A stretch of 64,000 nucleotides of DNA, taken from assembly GCF_002563855.1 (NCBI RefSeq), contig NZ_PDJQ01000001.1:1736001-1800000 (forward strand), given 5' to 3'. The first letter of the stretch is position 1. Each line of letters begins with the position of its first letter. This DNA comes from Tepidiforma thermophila (GTDB lineage: Bacteria; Chloroflexota; Dehalococcoidia; Tepidiformales; Tepidiformaceae). Positions 25,029 to 33,096 of the stretch are shown here, piece by piece. The translations under genes and the position numbers were made by a program. The notes beneath the pieces were generated by a model that saw only the letters and a program-made list of their open reading frames with translations, made no database searches and was not told where the DNA came from.

Positions 25029-25820
25029 TCAGCGGCCCCGGTAGTTCGGTTTTCGCTTCTCGGCGAAGGCGCGCGGCCCTTCCTTTGCATCCTCGGTGGC
25101 CATGAGGCGTGTCAACAGCAGCTCTTCGAACGCGAGACCGTGGTCGAGCGGCATATCGAGCCCCCGCCGGATTGCCTCCTTCGCCGCCCGGACGGCGAGC
25201 GGGCCGCGCTCGCAGATGACGCCCGCGATCTGAAGGGCGCGGTCCATCAGCTCGTCCTTCGGCACGATGTGGGAAACGAGACCGATGCGGAGCGCGGTTT
25301 CGGCGTCGATCTGTTCTCCCGTCAGGATCATGTAGTTTGCCCACGCCGCCGGGATCGCCCGCGGCAGTCGCTGTGTGCCTCCAGCGCCCGGCATAATCGC
25401 CCACCGCACTTCCGGGAGGCCGAACCGGGCATCCGGTGTGCAGATGCGGATATCGCAGGCGAGGGCGAGTTCGAGGCCGCCCGCAAGGCAGTAGCCGTGA
25501 ATGGCGGCGATGATCGGCTTGTCAATCGTCATCCGCCGGGTGAAGCCCCCGAAGGGCACCGGTTTCCCGCCCTCAAACTGGTTCTCTCCGCGTGCAGTCG
25601 CGACGAGGTCCATCCCCGTGGAAAACGCCTTCTCCCCGGCACCGGTCAGGATTGCTACCCGGAGCGCATCGTCATCCCGGAAGTCGCACCAGGCGCGGTA
25701 CATCTCGCTCGAGGTCTGCGCATCGATGGCGTTCAGGGCCTGCTCGCGATTGATGGTGATGAGCGCAATCGCATCACGTTTTTCATAACGGATGTTCGAG
25801 AAGCCGGGCTCAGACATCAT
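25029..25820 (-). CDS. Enoyl-CoA hydratase/isomerase (crotonase) family protein
   Basis: The 263-aa protein has the crotonase fold. The oxyanion-hole and CoA-binding segment is GYCLAGGLELALACDI, and the second catalytic region is GLPEVRWAIMPGAGGTQRLPR. Both hydratase glutamates (in GGLELA and LPEV) are kept, so hydration of a 2-enoyl-CoA in beta-oxidation is likely. Two ATGs are adjacent; AGGAG lies just upstream and its spacing slightly favours the second (25817). The HExxH lipoprotein gene follows after 1 nt. Confidence 0.9.
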   Translation of the reverse strand: MMSEPGFSNIRYEKRDAIALITINREQALNAIDAQTSSEMYRAWCDFRDDDALRVAILTGAGEKAFSTGMDLVATARGENQFEGGKPVPFGGFTRRMTIDKPIIAAIHGYCLAGGLELALACDIRICTPDARFGLPEVRWAIMPGAGGTQRLPRAIPAAWANYMILTGEQIDAETALRIGLVSHIVPKDELMDRALQIAGVICERGPLAVRAAKEAIRRGLDMPLDHGLAFEELLLTRLMATEDAKEGPRAFAEKRKPNYRGR

Positions 25821-25873
25821 CGGGCTCCTGCAGGTCTTCGGCGGCAGAATACTCCGCGGGAGTCGCCCTTGCG

Positions 25874-26380
25874 ATGGATGTCTACCTCGAAGTAAAGCTG
25901 AAGCCCGGCGGTGAGCGCCGCGAATACCCGACCCGGCTCGTGCACCTCGGCCGCGGCTTCGTCATCGTGCGATTCGAGATGCAACGCGGAGGCGGTCCGC
26001 CCGATATCCCGGTTTCCGTGCCGCCCGGCTCCGTCTCTCTCGGCTATTTCTGGGCGCGCCGGCCCTACAACCTCTACCGCTGGCGCGACCCGAGCGGCCG
26101 GCTGATCGCGCACCGCTTCGACGCTGTGGCCGACGTCGCCATCGCACCGGAAAGCGTCACCTACCGCGACCTCGTGCTCGACTGGTGGGTGCTCCCCGGA
26201 GACGTGCTCCTGGAGGAGGACCGGGAGGAGTTCGAAGCGCTCGCCGGTGCCGGCCTGCTTTCGGCGAAGGACCTGGCTGCCGCGCGCGCCGCCGACCGCG
26301 AGGTCCACGCCCGCTATCGCCACATCATCGACGAGGCTGCCCGGCTCGAGGCCCGCTACGCCCGCGCCCGCAAGGCGTAG
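25874..26380 (+). CDS. DUF402 family protein
   Basis: The 168-aa cytosolic protein matches the DUF402 pattern: YRDLVLDWWVLPGDVLLEEDREEFEAL with a conserved acidic patch, followed by a helical tail of alternating Ala/Arg/Glu. Some family members hydrolyse nucleoside di- and triphosphates or fluoroacetyl-CoA with divalent metals. The gene is divergent from the enoyl-CoA hydratase and is followed by a small membrane protein gene. A second DUF402 gene occurs at 42471-43115. Confidence 0.8.
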   Translation: MDVYLEVKLKPGGERREYPTRLVHLGRGFVIVRFEMQRGGGPPDIPVSVPPGSVSLGYFWARRPYNLYRWRDPSGRLIAHRFDAVADVAIAPESVTYRDLVLDWWVLPGDVLLEEDREEFEALAGAGLLSAKDLAAARAADREVHARYRHIIDEAARLEARYARARKA

Positions 26381-26389
26381 AATGCACCC

Positions 26390-26614
26390 ATGCCCCGCCT
26401 GCTCCGGCCCTACGTCAACGCCTTCCTCCTTGGCTTCATCGCGACCTTCATCGCCTTCCTCTTTGTGCGATTCAACGCGTCCGATGTGATGCTCGGCGTG
26501 GTCATCGGGGCCGTGGGCGGCGCCCTGGCGCTTGTGGGGTACGGGTACCTGAACCGGAAGTTCGGGACCCCTGAGGTGCTATACGACAAAGACGGGAACC
26601 CGGTCCGCCGATAA
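26390..26614 (+). CDS. Small membrane protein, two helices
   Basis: The 74-aa protein has two predicted helices (about 9-27 and 33-53) and a short charged C-terminal tail (GTPEVLYDKDGNPVRR). No family is recognised. TAGAAT at 26378-26383 ends exactly 6 nt before the ATG, so it is probably read from a leaderless transcript even though the preceding gene ends only 9 nt away. Confidence 0.7.
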   Translation: MPRLLRPYVNAFLLGFIATFIAFLFVRFNASDVMLGVVIGAVGGALALVGYGYLNRKFGTPEVLYDKDGNPVRR

Positions 26615-26622
26615 CGTTTCGT

Positions 26623-26651
26623 TTGTGAGCCCCTTACCGTCGCGGTAGACT
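26623..26651 (+). promoter_or_regulatory. Promoter of the coaE operon
   Basis: TTGTGA (26623-26628) and TAGACT (26646-26651) are separated by exactly 17 nt, 31 nt before the coaE start. This is the best housekeeping-type promoter seen in the window. Confidence 0.65.
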
Positions 26652-26682
26652 GGTAGTTCAGACATCGCAGCCGGAGTCCCTC

Positions 26683-27303
26683 GTGCACGTAATCGGGCTG
26701 ACGGGCGGCATCGCCAGCGGCAAGTCAACCGTGACCAGTTTCTTCCGTGAACGCGGCATCCCTGTCATCGATGCCGACATCCTCGGTCACCGCACCTATG
26801 ACCCGGGCACCGAAACCTACCAGAAGGTTGTCGAAACGTTCGGCCAGGACGTGGTTGCCGCCGACGGGACGATCGACCGGAAGGTGCTGGGGAGCAAGGT
26901 ATTCGGCCGGCCCGAGGAGCTGAAAAAGCTCACCGATATCGTCTGGCCCGGCATCCGACGGCTTGCCAGCGAGCAGCTCGCCGAGTTCGAGGCCGCGGGA
27001 AACGAACTTGTTGTCCTCGAGGCGGCGGTGCTCCTGGAGGCGGGCTGGGAAGACCTGGTCGACGAGATTTGGGTCGTCGTGGTCGACCCGGAAATCGCGG
27101 TCCAGCGCTTGGCCGCCCGCAACGGACTTGACCCTGATGCCGCGCGCGCCCGCATCGCCTCGCAGCTTACGAACGAAGAGCGCATTGCCCGGGGTGACGT
27201 CATCATCGAAAACAACGGCACGCTGGACGAGCTGAACGCGCGCATCCAGCAGGCTTGGGATTCACTTCAGGAACGGCTGCGGGCAGCAGCCGGGAGGAAT
27301 TAG
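26683..27303 (+). CDS. coaE: Dephospho-CoA kinase
   Basis: The 206-aa P-loop kinase performs the last step of coenzyme A synthesis, phosphorylating dephospho-CoA at the 3' ribose hydroxyl. The P-loop GLTGGIASGKST is at residues 5-16; DADILGHRTYDPG supplies the catalytic Asp; LLEAGWEDLVDEIWVVVV is the lid region. Length is normal. The GTG start follows CGGAG. It leads a run of same-strand genes with small gaps (3 nt to the AAA ATPase), although CoA synthesis has no obvious link to the ATPase/vWA pair. Confidence 0.95.
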   Translation: MHVIGLTGGIASGKSTVTSFFRERGIPVIDADILGHRTYDPGTETYQKVVETFGQDVVAADGTIDRKVLGSKVFGRPEELKKLTDIVWPGIRRLASEQLAEFEAAGNELVVLEAAVLLEAGWEDLVDEIWVVVVDPEIAVQRLAARNGLDPDAARARIASQLTNEERIARGDVIIENNGTLDELNARIQQAWDSLQERLRAAAGRN

Positions 27304-27306
27304 CCA

Positions 27307-28194
27307 GTGGCTGACAACGGGTCTGTCCAGGGAGCAACCATCTACGCCGTCGAGGAGTACACCGTACAGGAGGAACCCTACTACCTCCCGATCGGCGACG
27401 AAGTCCAGCTGTTCGAAACCGCCTACCGGCAGCGCATCCCGGTACTGTTGAAGGGCCCGACCGGTGCCGGCAAGACCCGCTTCGTTGAATACATGGCCTA
27501 CCGGCTGGGTCGCCCCATGATGAAAATCTCTTCCCGTACCGGCGAGGAAGTTGAGCACCGGATGCCCCTTATTACCGTCGCCTGCCACGAAGACCTCACC
27601 GCCAGCGACCTGGTGGGACGGTATCTTCTCGACACCGACGGCACCCGCTGGGTCGACGGTCCGCTCACCCGAGCGGTCAAGGTCGGCGCAATCTGCTACC
27701 TCGACGAGGTGGTCGAAGCGCGCAAGGACACCACCGTCCTCATCCATCCGCTCACCGACTACCGCCGCCTCCTCCCGATCGAGAAGCTCGGCCAGGTGAT
27801 CGAGGCGGCCGAGGGCTTCCTGCTGGTGATCAGCTACAACCCCGGCTACCAGAGCGCGCTCAAGGACTTGAAGCACTCGACGCGGCAGCGCTTCATCGCG
27901 ATCGAATTCAACTACCCGCCGCGCGACGCCGAAGCAAAAATCATCGCGCGCGAGTCAGGCTGCGATGAGCGCACCGCGATGGACCTCGCCCGCCTTGGCG
28001 AAAAGGTGCGAAACCTGAAGGAGCACGGGCTCGGCGAGGGTGTGAGCACCCGTCTGCTGGTCTACGCAGGCCGCCTCATTGCGCAGGGCATCGCCCCTCG
28101 GCGCGCCTGCCAGGTCGCCATCACCTGGGCCCTCACCGACGACTCCGAAGTGCAGCGCTCCATCGAAGAGGTGGTGACGAGCATCTTCGAGTAG
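27307..28194 (+). CDS. MoxR-type AAA+ ATPase of the CbbQ/NorQ family
   Basis: The 295-aa ATPase has Walker A GPTGAGKT (50-57), Walker B AICYLDEV (about 128-135), a sensor region [15 protein letters not shown] with the arginine-finger HSTRQRF, and the C-terminal CbbQ helical part. Relatives work as hexamers with a vWA partner to remodel an enzyme: CbbQ/CbbO on Rubisco, NorQ/NorD on nitric oxide reductase. The giant vWA protein two genes downstream is the likely partner, while a metallophosphoesterase is inserted between them. The target enzyme is not in the window. Confidence 0.9.
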   Translation: MADNGSVQGATIYAVEEYTVQEEPYYLPIGDEVQLFETAYRQRIPVLLKGPTGAGKTRFVEYMAYRLGRPMMKISSRTGEEVEHRMPLITVACHEDLTASDLVGRYLLDTDGTRWVDGPLTRAVKVGAICYLDEVVEARKDTTVLIHPLTDYRRLLPIEKLGQVIEAAEGFLLVISYNPGYQSALKDLKHSTRQRFIAIEFNYPPRDAEAKIIARESGCDERTAMDLARLGEKVRNLKEHGLGEGVSTRLLVYAGRLIAQGIAPRRACQVAITWALTDDSEVQRSIEEVVTSIFE

Positions 28195-28202
28195 GGGCAG
28201 CT

Positions 28203-28814
28203 GTGCGCCTCGGCATCGTCTCCGATATCCACTGCAACATCCAGGGCCTCGAACGGGCGCTTGAGCTGATGGCACCGTTCGACCAGCTCTGGTGTGCCGG
28301 GGACAGCGTTTTCCAGTTCCGCTGGTCGAACGAAGTGGTCGCCCGGCTCCGTGAGCTGGATGCCGTGGTCGTGCTCGGCAATCACGAAGAGACCCTGCTC
28401 GGCCCCGATGGCCAGCGCGCGCTCTCCAGCCCAAAGGTCGACCAGGACCTGGTGGCCTGGCTCCGGCAGCAGCCGTACCGGGTCGAGCGGATGGTCGACG
28501 GCAAGAAGGTCATGATGACCCACGGTTCCCCGTGGGAGCCCTGGAAGGACTACCACTACCCGCACGAACCGATCTGGGCGCGAGCAGCCGAGCTGCCTTG
28601 TGACGTGCTCATCGTGGGCCACACCCATTACAAGATGGCACTCCGCGTGGGGGACGTTCTGGTGATTAACCCCGGCTCGGCCGGGGACCCGCGGGACCAC
28701 CGCAACGACTTCCAGCTCTCCTGCGCGACCTGGGACACGACAACCGGGGAAGTCGTCTTCTACGATTACCCTGACCCGACCCGCAATTTCGTCCGGCATT
28801 CGGGGGAGCAGTGA
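28203..28814 (+). CDS. Calcineurin-like metallophosphoesterase
   Basis: The 203-aa protein has the full YfcE/MJ0936-type dimetal phosphoesterase motif set: SDIHCN near the start, AGDSV, LGNHEE, MTHGSPWE and VGHTHYKM. It should hydrolyse a phosphodiester or phosphomonoester; the substrate is unknown. A GTG start follows GTAGGGGCAG, 8 nt after the ATPase stop. Its place between an AAA+ ATPase and its vWA partner suggests a shared pathway or only co-transcription. Confidence 0.88.
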   Translation: MRLGIVSDIHCNIQGLERALELMAPFDQLWCAGDSVFQFRWSNEVVARLRELDAVVVLGNHEETLLGPDGQRALSSPKVDQDLVAWLRQQPYRVERMVDGKKVMMTHGSPWEPWKDYHYPHEPIWARAAELPCDVLIVGHTHYKMALRVGDVLVINPGSAGDPRDHRNDFQLSCATWDTTTGEVVFYDYPDPTRNFVRHSGEQ

Positions 28815-28896
28815 CCCGCACCTTCTCCGCATTTGCTCCATCCCCCGCCGACTCAGCGCATCGCCACGGCAAGGAGGTCGTCGCCGAAGCCAGCCT

Positions 28897-31800
28897 ATGT
28901 CCATCGTGACCGAACTCCTCGCCCGCCACCAGGAACGCCTTTCCGGCTTCCCCGCGCCGCTCCAGCAGCAGTTCGAAGCCGGCCTCCGTGCCTTGGCCGG
29001 CCGGCTTAGCCCCTCACAGCTCCAGGCCTGGGCCGAGACCGGCATGGAGCTCACCGCCCTCAGCCTCCGCAGCTGGGAAGCCGCTGTCGAGTACTTCAAG
29101 GCCGGCACGGCCTATCCCGAGTTGGCGACCTGGGATGCGATCGAGACCGTCGGCCGCGACGCGCTGCAGATGGCGGCCGAATCGGCGCCGCTGGCCGTGT
29201 CGTTCCTTCGCGCTGCCCCGGCTGCCATGCAGGCGATTGGTCCCGGCCACATGCACGCCTGGGCCGAGCTCGGCCGGCGGCTGTACAAGGGCAACTGGAA
29301 GAGCTCCTCCCTCGCTGCCCAGTTTTACGAAGTCGCGCCCGAGCTCTTCCGCATCATCCGCATGGGCCAGGCCTCCCGGCTGGTCATCTTCATCGATGAG
29401 CTGGCCCGGCACAGTTACGAGCTGGCGAGCGCCTGCCTTGCCTCGGCACCGGCGGTGCTCGCCCGGCTGGAAGAGGACGACCGGCTCCCGTTCATCACGT
29501 TCGCGACCGAGCTGGCCCAGAGCTCGTGGGCCGACTCGCGCCTCTATTTCGACCGCGGCGTTCCGCTCCTCGAAAAGATCCACGCCCCCCTCCGGGAACG
29601 GTTCCTGCTGCTTGCAGCCCAGGCAGCCCGGGGCCACCAGCGCTCGGTCTTCCAGTACTTCGAGGATGCCGCCAACGCGCTCGGAGAGCTCGAACCGACG
29701 GACCATCAGCAGATCATCATGCTCGCCGAGCAGCTCGCCCCGTACTCGCCGTTCGCCGCGATGGACTTCATCACCGTCATGCCGACTGTCCTCCAGCGGA
29801 TCCGCATTGACGAGCTCGAAGCCTGGCAGCAGGCCGGGCTGCGCGTCCTCCAGGTCAGCCAGGAAGGCGGAGAGGCGTACTTCCGCCTCCAGTCGACCCG
29901 CGCCGAGGAGATCCTCGAAAACCTGTCCTCACGCGTTGAGCTGTCGCGAGTCGGCGAGGTGCTGCGTCTCTACTGCAAGGCGCTTACCGGCCGGAATGTG
30001 AGCATCCAGACAGCCGAAGCTCTTGCCGAAAAAGGCATCGGCTGGGTCGACGAGCACCGGGCAAGCACCGATGGGTCAACAATCTTCCTGCCTGAGCTCA
30101 TGGAGCGGTTCCCCGCGAAGGAAGACAACTTCGCCGCCATGAAGGTCTTTGCCACCCACCAGGCGGCCCACATCGAGTTTGGGAGCTTCGCCTTCGAGTT
30201 CCGGCGGCCGGGCAACGTCTTCCCGCTCCGTCGCGTCGCCTTCGCGCGCGAGCGCGAGCGGCCGGCGACGACTGACATGGAAGAGTTCTTCGACCTCTTC
30301 CCGGACCGTCAGCTGGCAAGCGACCTCTTTACCATCGCGGAAGATGCCCGCATCGATGCGCGGGTGAAGCACGAATACGGCGGCATCCGGCGGCAGCTGG
30401 TGCGCATGCAGGCCGAAGAACTCGAGCGGCGCCCCCAGATTGAACTGATGCCGCTGCGCAACGCCTTTGTCGAGAACCTCGTCCGCGCCAGCCTCGACGG
30501 CCTCCACCGGGTGCGGTGGCCGCGTGAGCGCGCGGATGAAATGAGCCGTGCCCTGGGCATCCTCCGCGCCGTGCAGCAGCCAGCGGCGACCGTGGAGGAC
30601 GCCGCGGAGGCGGCCCTTGCGCTGTACGAAATCGCCATCTCCATCCCGAACATCCGCGATGACCTCGATCCCGCTGACTGGGACTCCGTCGAGCCGATGG
30701 AGGCCGGGCAGGCGATGCCGATGGAGGCTGCCGGGGAGGAGGGTGGACAGGGCACACAGGCGCAGCTCGGCGGCAGCGGCGAGGGCGACGAGGAGTACGA
30801 GAGCCCGCAGGAGATCGACTTCCGGGGCGACTTCAAGCCGGAGCTCGTTGACCTGCTGATGAAGCTCCGGGAAAACGCCCAGGGTGGGCAGGCGGGCCAG
30901 CAGCAGACCATGCCGCTGACCCCGGAACAGCTCGCCGAGCTGCTTGCGAAGAGCGTCGAGATCGACCTCAACGCAATGGACGAAGGCGACCTCGACGCCT
31001 CCACCGGCATGTTCCTCTCGAATTTGATGAAGGAGGCCGGGACCCCGGCTTCGGAAAAGGGTGAACAGGGAGGCCAGCCGACCAGCGACCAGTCGACGGG
31101 CGAGAGCCCGGGAGAAGAGCCGCTCAAGCCGGTGGTCACTGTCTACTACTACGATGAGTGGGACTTCCGGGCCCAGGATTACAAGCCACGCTGGTGCGCC
31201 GTCAAAGAGGCCAAACTCGAGGAAGGCGACGAAGGCTTCTACGAAAAGGCCCTGCGCGAGCACGCCGGGCTCGTCGCCCAGACCCGCAAGCAGTTCGAGC
31301 TGATGAAGCCGGAGATGTTCCGGAAAATCAAGCGCCTCCCGGATGGCGAGGACTTCGACCTCGACTCAGCAATCGAATGGATGGTCGAAAAGCGCGCCGG
31401 CGCAAACCCGACAGAAAAGATCTACTGGCGCCGCAACAAAATCGAGCGCGACGTCGCCGTCGCGTTCCTCATCGACATGTCCGCCAGCACTGACGAGGAA
31501 ATCAACAAGCGCGACAAGCAGTTCGACGATGACGACTATGACGACCCCCGGAAGTATCTGAGCTGGTGGGTATCGAAACGTCGTCAGGAGCTTACGTCAC
31601 CGCCGAAGCGTATCATCGACCTTGAGAAGGAGTCGACCGTTCTCCTGATGACTGCACTGGAGACGATTGGCGACCAGTACGGTATTTACGGTTTCTCCGG
31701 TTACGGACGCGATAACGTCGAATTTTTCGTCATTAAGGACTTCGACGAGACGCTCGACCAGAAAATCAAGAACCGGCTTGACAAGGTCGTCCCGATTCGC

Positions 31801-32133
31801 TCGACACGAATGGGGCCGGCAATCCGCCACGCAACCTACAAACTCCTCCAGACCGACGCGAAGGTCAAAATCCTCTTCCTGCTTAGCGATGGCCGGCCCC
31901 AGGACCACGGCTACGGGCGCGACCGAACCGAGAAGGAATACGCCATCCACGACACCAAGCAGGCCCTGAATGAGGCCAAGCGCGAAGGCATCACCCCCTT
32001 CGCCCTCACCGTCGACCGTGCTGGCCATGACTACCTGAAGACCATGTGTGAAGACATGGGGTACGAGGTGGTCGCAGACATCGAGTCGCTGCCCAGCCGT
32101 CTGCCTGCGCTCTACCGCCGGCTGACGGAGTAG
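28897..32133 (+). CDS. Giant vWA-domain protein (CbbO/NorD-like) with N-terminal helical repeats
   Basis: The 1078-aa protein has three regions. Residues about 1-400 are repeated amphipathic helices with recurring Ala-, Trp- and Leu-rich patterns, probably a solenoid. Residues about 400-850 hold a CbbO/NorD-like middle region and an acidic, Gln/Gly-rich linker. The C-terminal von Willebrand A domain keeps the MIDAS residues D860-x-S862-x-S864, T970 and D998 in LLSDGRPQD, with a charged insertion after the first motif. CbbO proteins are usually near 700-800 aa, so this is unusually long. It should pair with the CbbQ/NorQ-type ATPase upstream to remodel an unknown metal enzyme. Confidence 0.85.
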   Translation: MSIVTELLARHQERLSGFPAPLQQQFEAGLRALAGRLSPSQLQAWAETGMELTALSLRSWEAAVEYFKAGTAYPELATWDAIETVGRDALQMAAESAPLAVSFLRAAPAAMQAIGPGHMHAWAELGRRLYKGNWKSSSLAAQFYEVAPELFRIIRMGQASRLVIFIDELARHSYELASACLASAPAVLARLEEDDRLPFITFATELAQSSWADSRLYFDRGVPLLEKIHAPLRERFLLLAAQAARGHQRSVFQYFEDAANALGELEPTDHQQIIMLAEQLAPYSPFAAMDFITVMPTVLQRIRIDELEAWQQAGLRVLQVSQEGGEAYFRLQSTRAEEILENLSSRVELSRVGEVLRLYCKALTGRNVSIQTAEALAEKGIGWVDEHRASTDGSTIFLPELMERFPAKEDNFAAMKVFATHQAAHIEFGSFAFEFRRPGNVFPLRRVAFARERERPATTDMEEFFDLFPDRQLASDLFTIAEDARIDARVKHEYGGIRRQLVRMQAEELERRPQIELMPLRNAFVENLVRASLDGLHRVRWPRERADEMSRALGILRAVQQPAATVEDAAEAALALYEIAISIPNIRDDLDPADWDSVEPMEAGQAMPMEAAGEEGGQGTQAQLGGSGEGDEEYESPQEIDFRGDFKPELVDLLMKLRENAQGGQAGQQQTMPLTPEQLAELLAKSVEIDLNAMDEGDLDASTGMFLSNLMKEAGTPASEKGEQGGQPTSDQSTGESPGEEPLKPVVTVYYYDEWDFRAQDYKPRWCAVKEAKLEEGDEGFYEKALREHAGLVAQTRKQFELMKPEMFRKIKRLPDGEDFDLDSAIEWMVEKRAGANPTEKIYWRRNKIERDVAVAFLIDMSASTDEEINKRDKQFDDDDYDDPRKYLSWWVSKRRQELTSPPKRIIDLEKESTVLLMTALETIGDQYGIYGFSGYGRDNVEFFVIKDFDETLDQKIKNRLDKVVPIRSTRMGPAIRHATYKLLQTDAKVKILFLLSDGRPQDHGYGRDRTEKEYAIHDTKQALNEAKREGITPFALTVDRAGHDYLKTMCEDMGYEVVADIESLPSRLPALYRRLTE

Positions 32134-32135
32134 CG

Positions 32136-32759
32136 ATGCGCCTGTTTCTCGTTCGCCATGGCGAATCGGAGGGGAATGCGCGCCGGGTTTTCCAGGGCCG
32201 GCTCGACTACGGCCTCACACCCCGTGGCGAGCTGCAGGCCCGCAGCCTGGCAGCGAGGCTGTCCGGCATGGAAGTCGTCCACTTTGCGACCAGTCCCCAG
32301 CGCCGGGCGCGCCTGACGGCCGAGATCCTCGGCTCGACCCTCGGCCGCACCGCCGTTCCGCTGCCGGAGCTTTCAGAGTACGACATCGGCGAGCCTTCCG
32401 GGCTGACTATTGCCGAGGTCCGGGAGCGGTACCCGGGCATCCTCGAGGCGCAGCGGCGAGGGGAGCGCGTTGAGTTCCCCGGCGAGGAAGGGCGGAACCG
32501 GTTCCAGGCGCGCGTGCGCCGCGCGCTCGACTTCCTGACGCGGTTCGACGGTGACGTCGTCGCGGTGACCCATGGGGGCATCGTCTCCGCCGCCTGCCAT
32601 ATCGTGACCGGCGTCGACCCGGTGCGGCGCGGTGTCTTTCACGTCGGCAACTGCTCGCTGACTGTCATCGAGCGGGACCGCACAGGGCGGCTGGTCCTCA
32701 CCCGGCACAACGACGCCTGCCATCTCGATGGGCTCGTCACAGCCTTCGATACCGGCTAA
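32136..32759 (+). CDS. Histidine phosphatase family protein (phosphoglycerate mutase-like)
   Basis: The 207-aa protein carries the catalytic LVRHGESEGN (His8), the second Arg in SPQRRARLTAE, the acid Glu in ELSEYDIGEPSG, and the C-terminal AVTHGG with the second His. These are 2H-phosphatases; candidates include alpha-ribazole phosphatase, broad phosphatase or phosphoglycerate mutase. It begins 2 nt after the vWA gene and is the last gene of the coaE-led run. Confidence 0.9.
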   Translation: MRLFLVRHGESEGNARRVFQGRLDYGLTPRGELQARSLAARLSGMEVVHFATSPQRRARLTAEILGSTLGRTAVPLPELSEYDIGEPSGLTIAEVRERYPGILEAQRRGERVEFPGEEGRNRFQARVRRALDFLTRFDGDVVAVTHGGIVSAACHIVTGVDPVRRGVFHVGNCSLTVIERDRTGRLVLTRHNDACHLDGLVTAFDTG

Positions 32760-32763
32760 CCAG

Positions 32764-33096
32764 CTACCGGCCTGCGCGCGTCTGCGCTTCGAGAATTGCG
32801 TTGGCGATGAGCCGTGCATGGGGGTAGGGCTTCCACCCCTGCGGCGTGTTGTAGTAGCGCGTGCCGCTCTGGTACTCGTCCGGCTCCCGTTCGCCGTACT
32901 CGACGTCGATGCCGTTGACGCGGATTGAGGGTGAACCGAGGAATCGCTTCGCCCGCGCATCCTCCATCCCGTCAACTTCGATGTACGTCACCTCAATGGA
33001 CGGGTCGGTCGCCTCAAGCGCGAGGCGGAGCGCCTCTTCCGCTTCGGGGCTGCGCCCGGTTGCTTTCGAGTACAGGAACTCAATCTTCACGGTCAT
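32764..33096 (-). CDS. Thioredoxin-fold protein without active-site cysteines
   Basis: The 110-aa protein resembles small thioredoxin-like proteins that carry a CxxC or single Cys after the first strand, followed by FLGSPSIRVNGIDVE. Here the position after the first strand reads YSKATGRSPEAEE and no Cys is present anywhere, so disulfide chemistry is excluded. It overlaps the end of rarA's start by 17 nt on the same strand and is co-transcribed downstream of rarA. Function unknown. Confidence 0.75.
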   Translation of the reverse strand: MTVKIEFLYSKATGRSPEAEEALRLALEATDPSIEVTYIEVDGMEDARAKRFLGSPSIRVNGIDVEYGEREPDEYQSGTRYYNTPQGWKPYPHARLIANAILEAQTRAGR

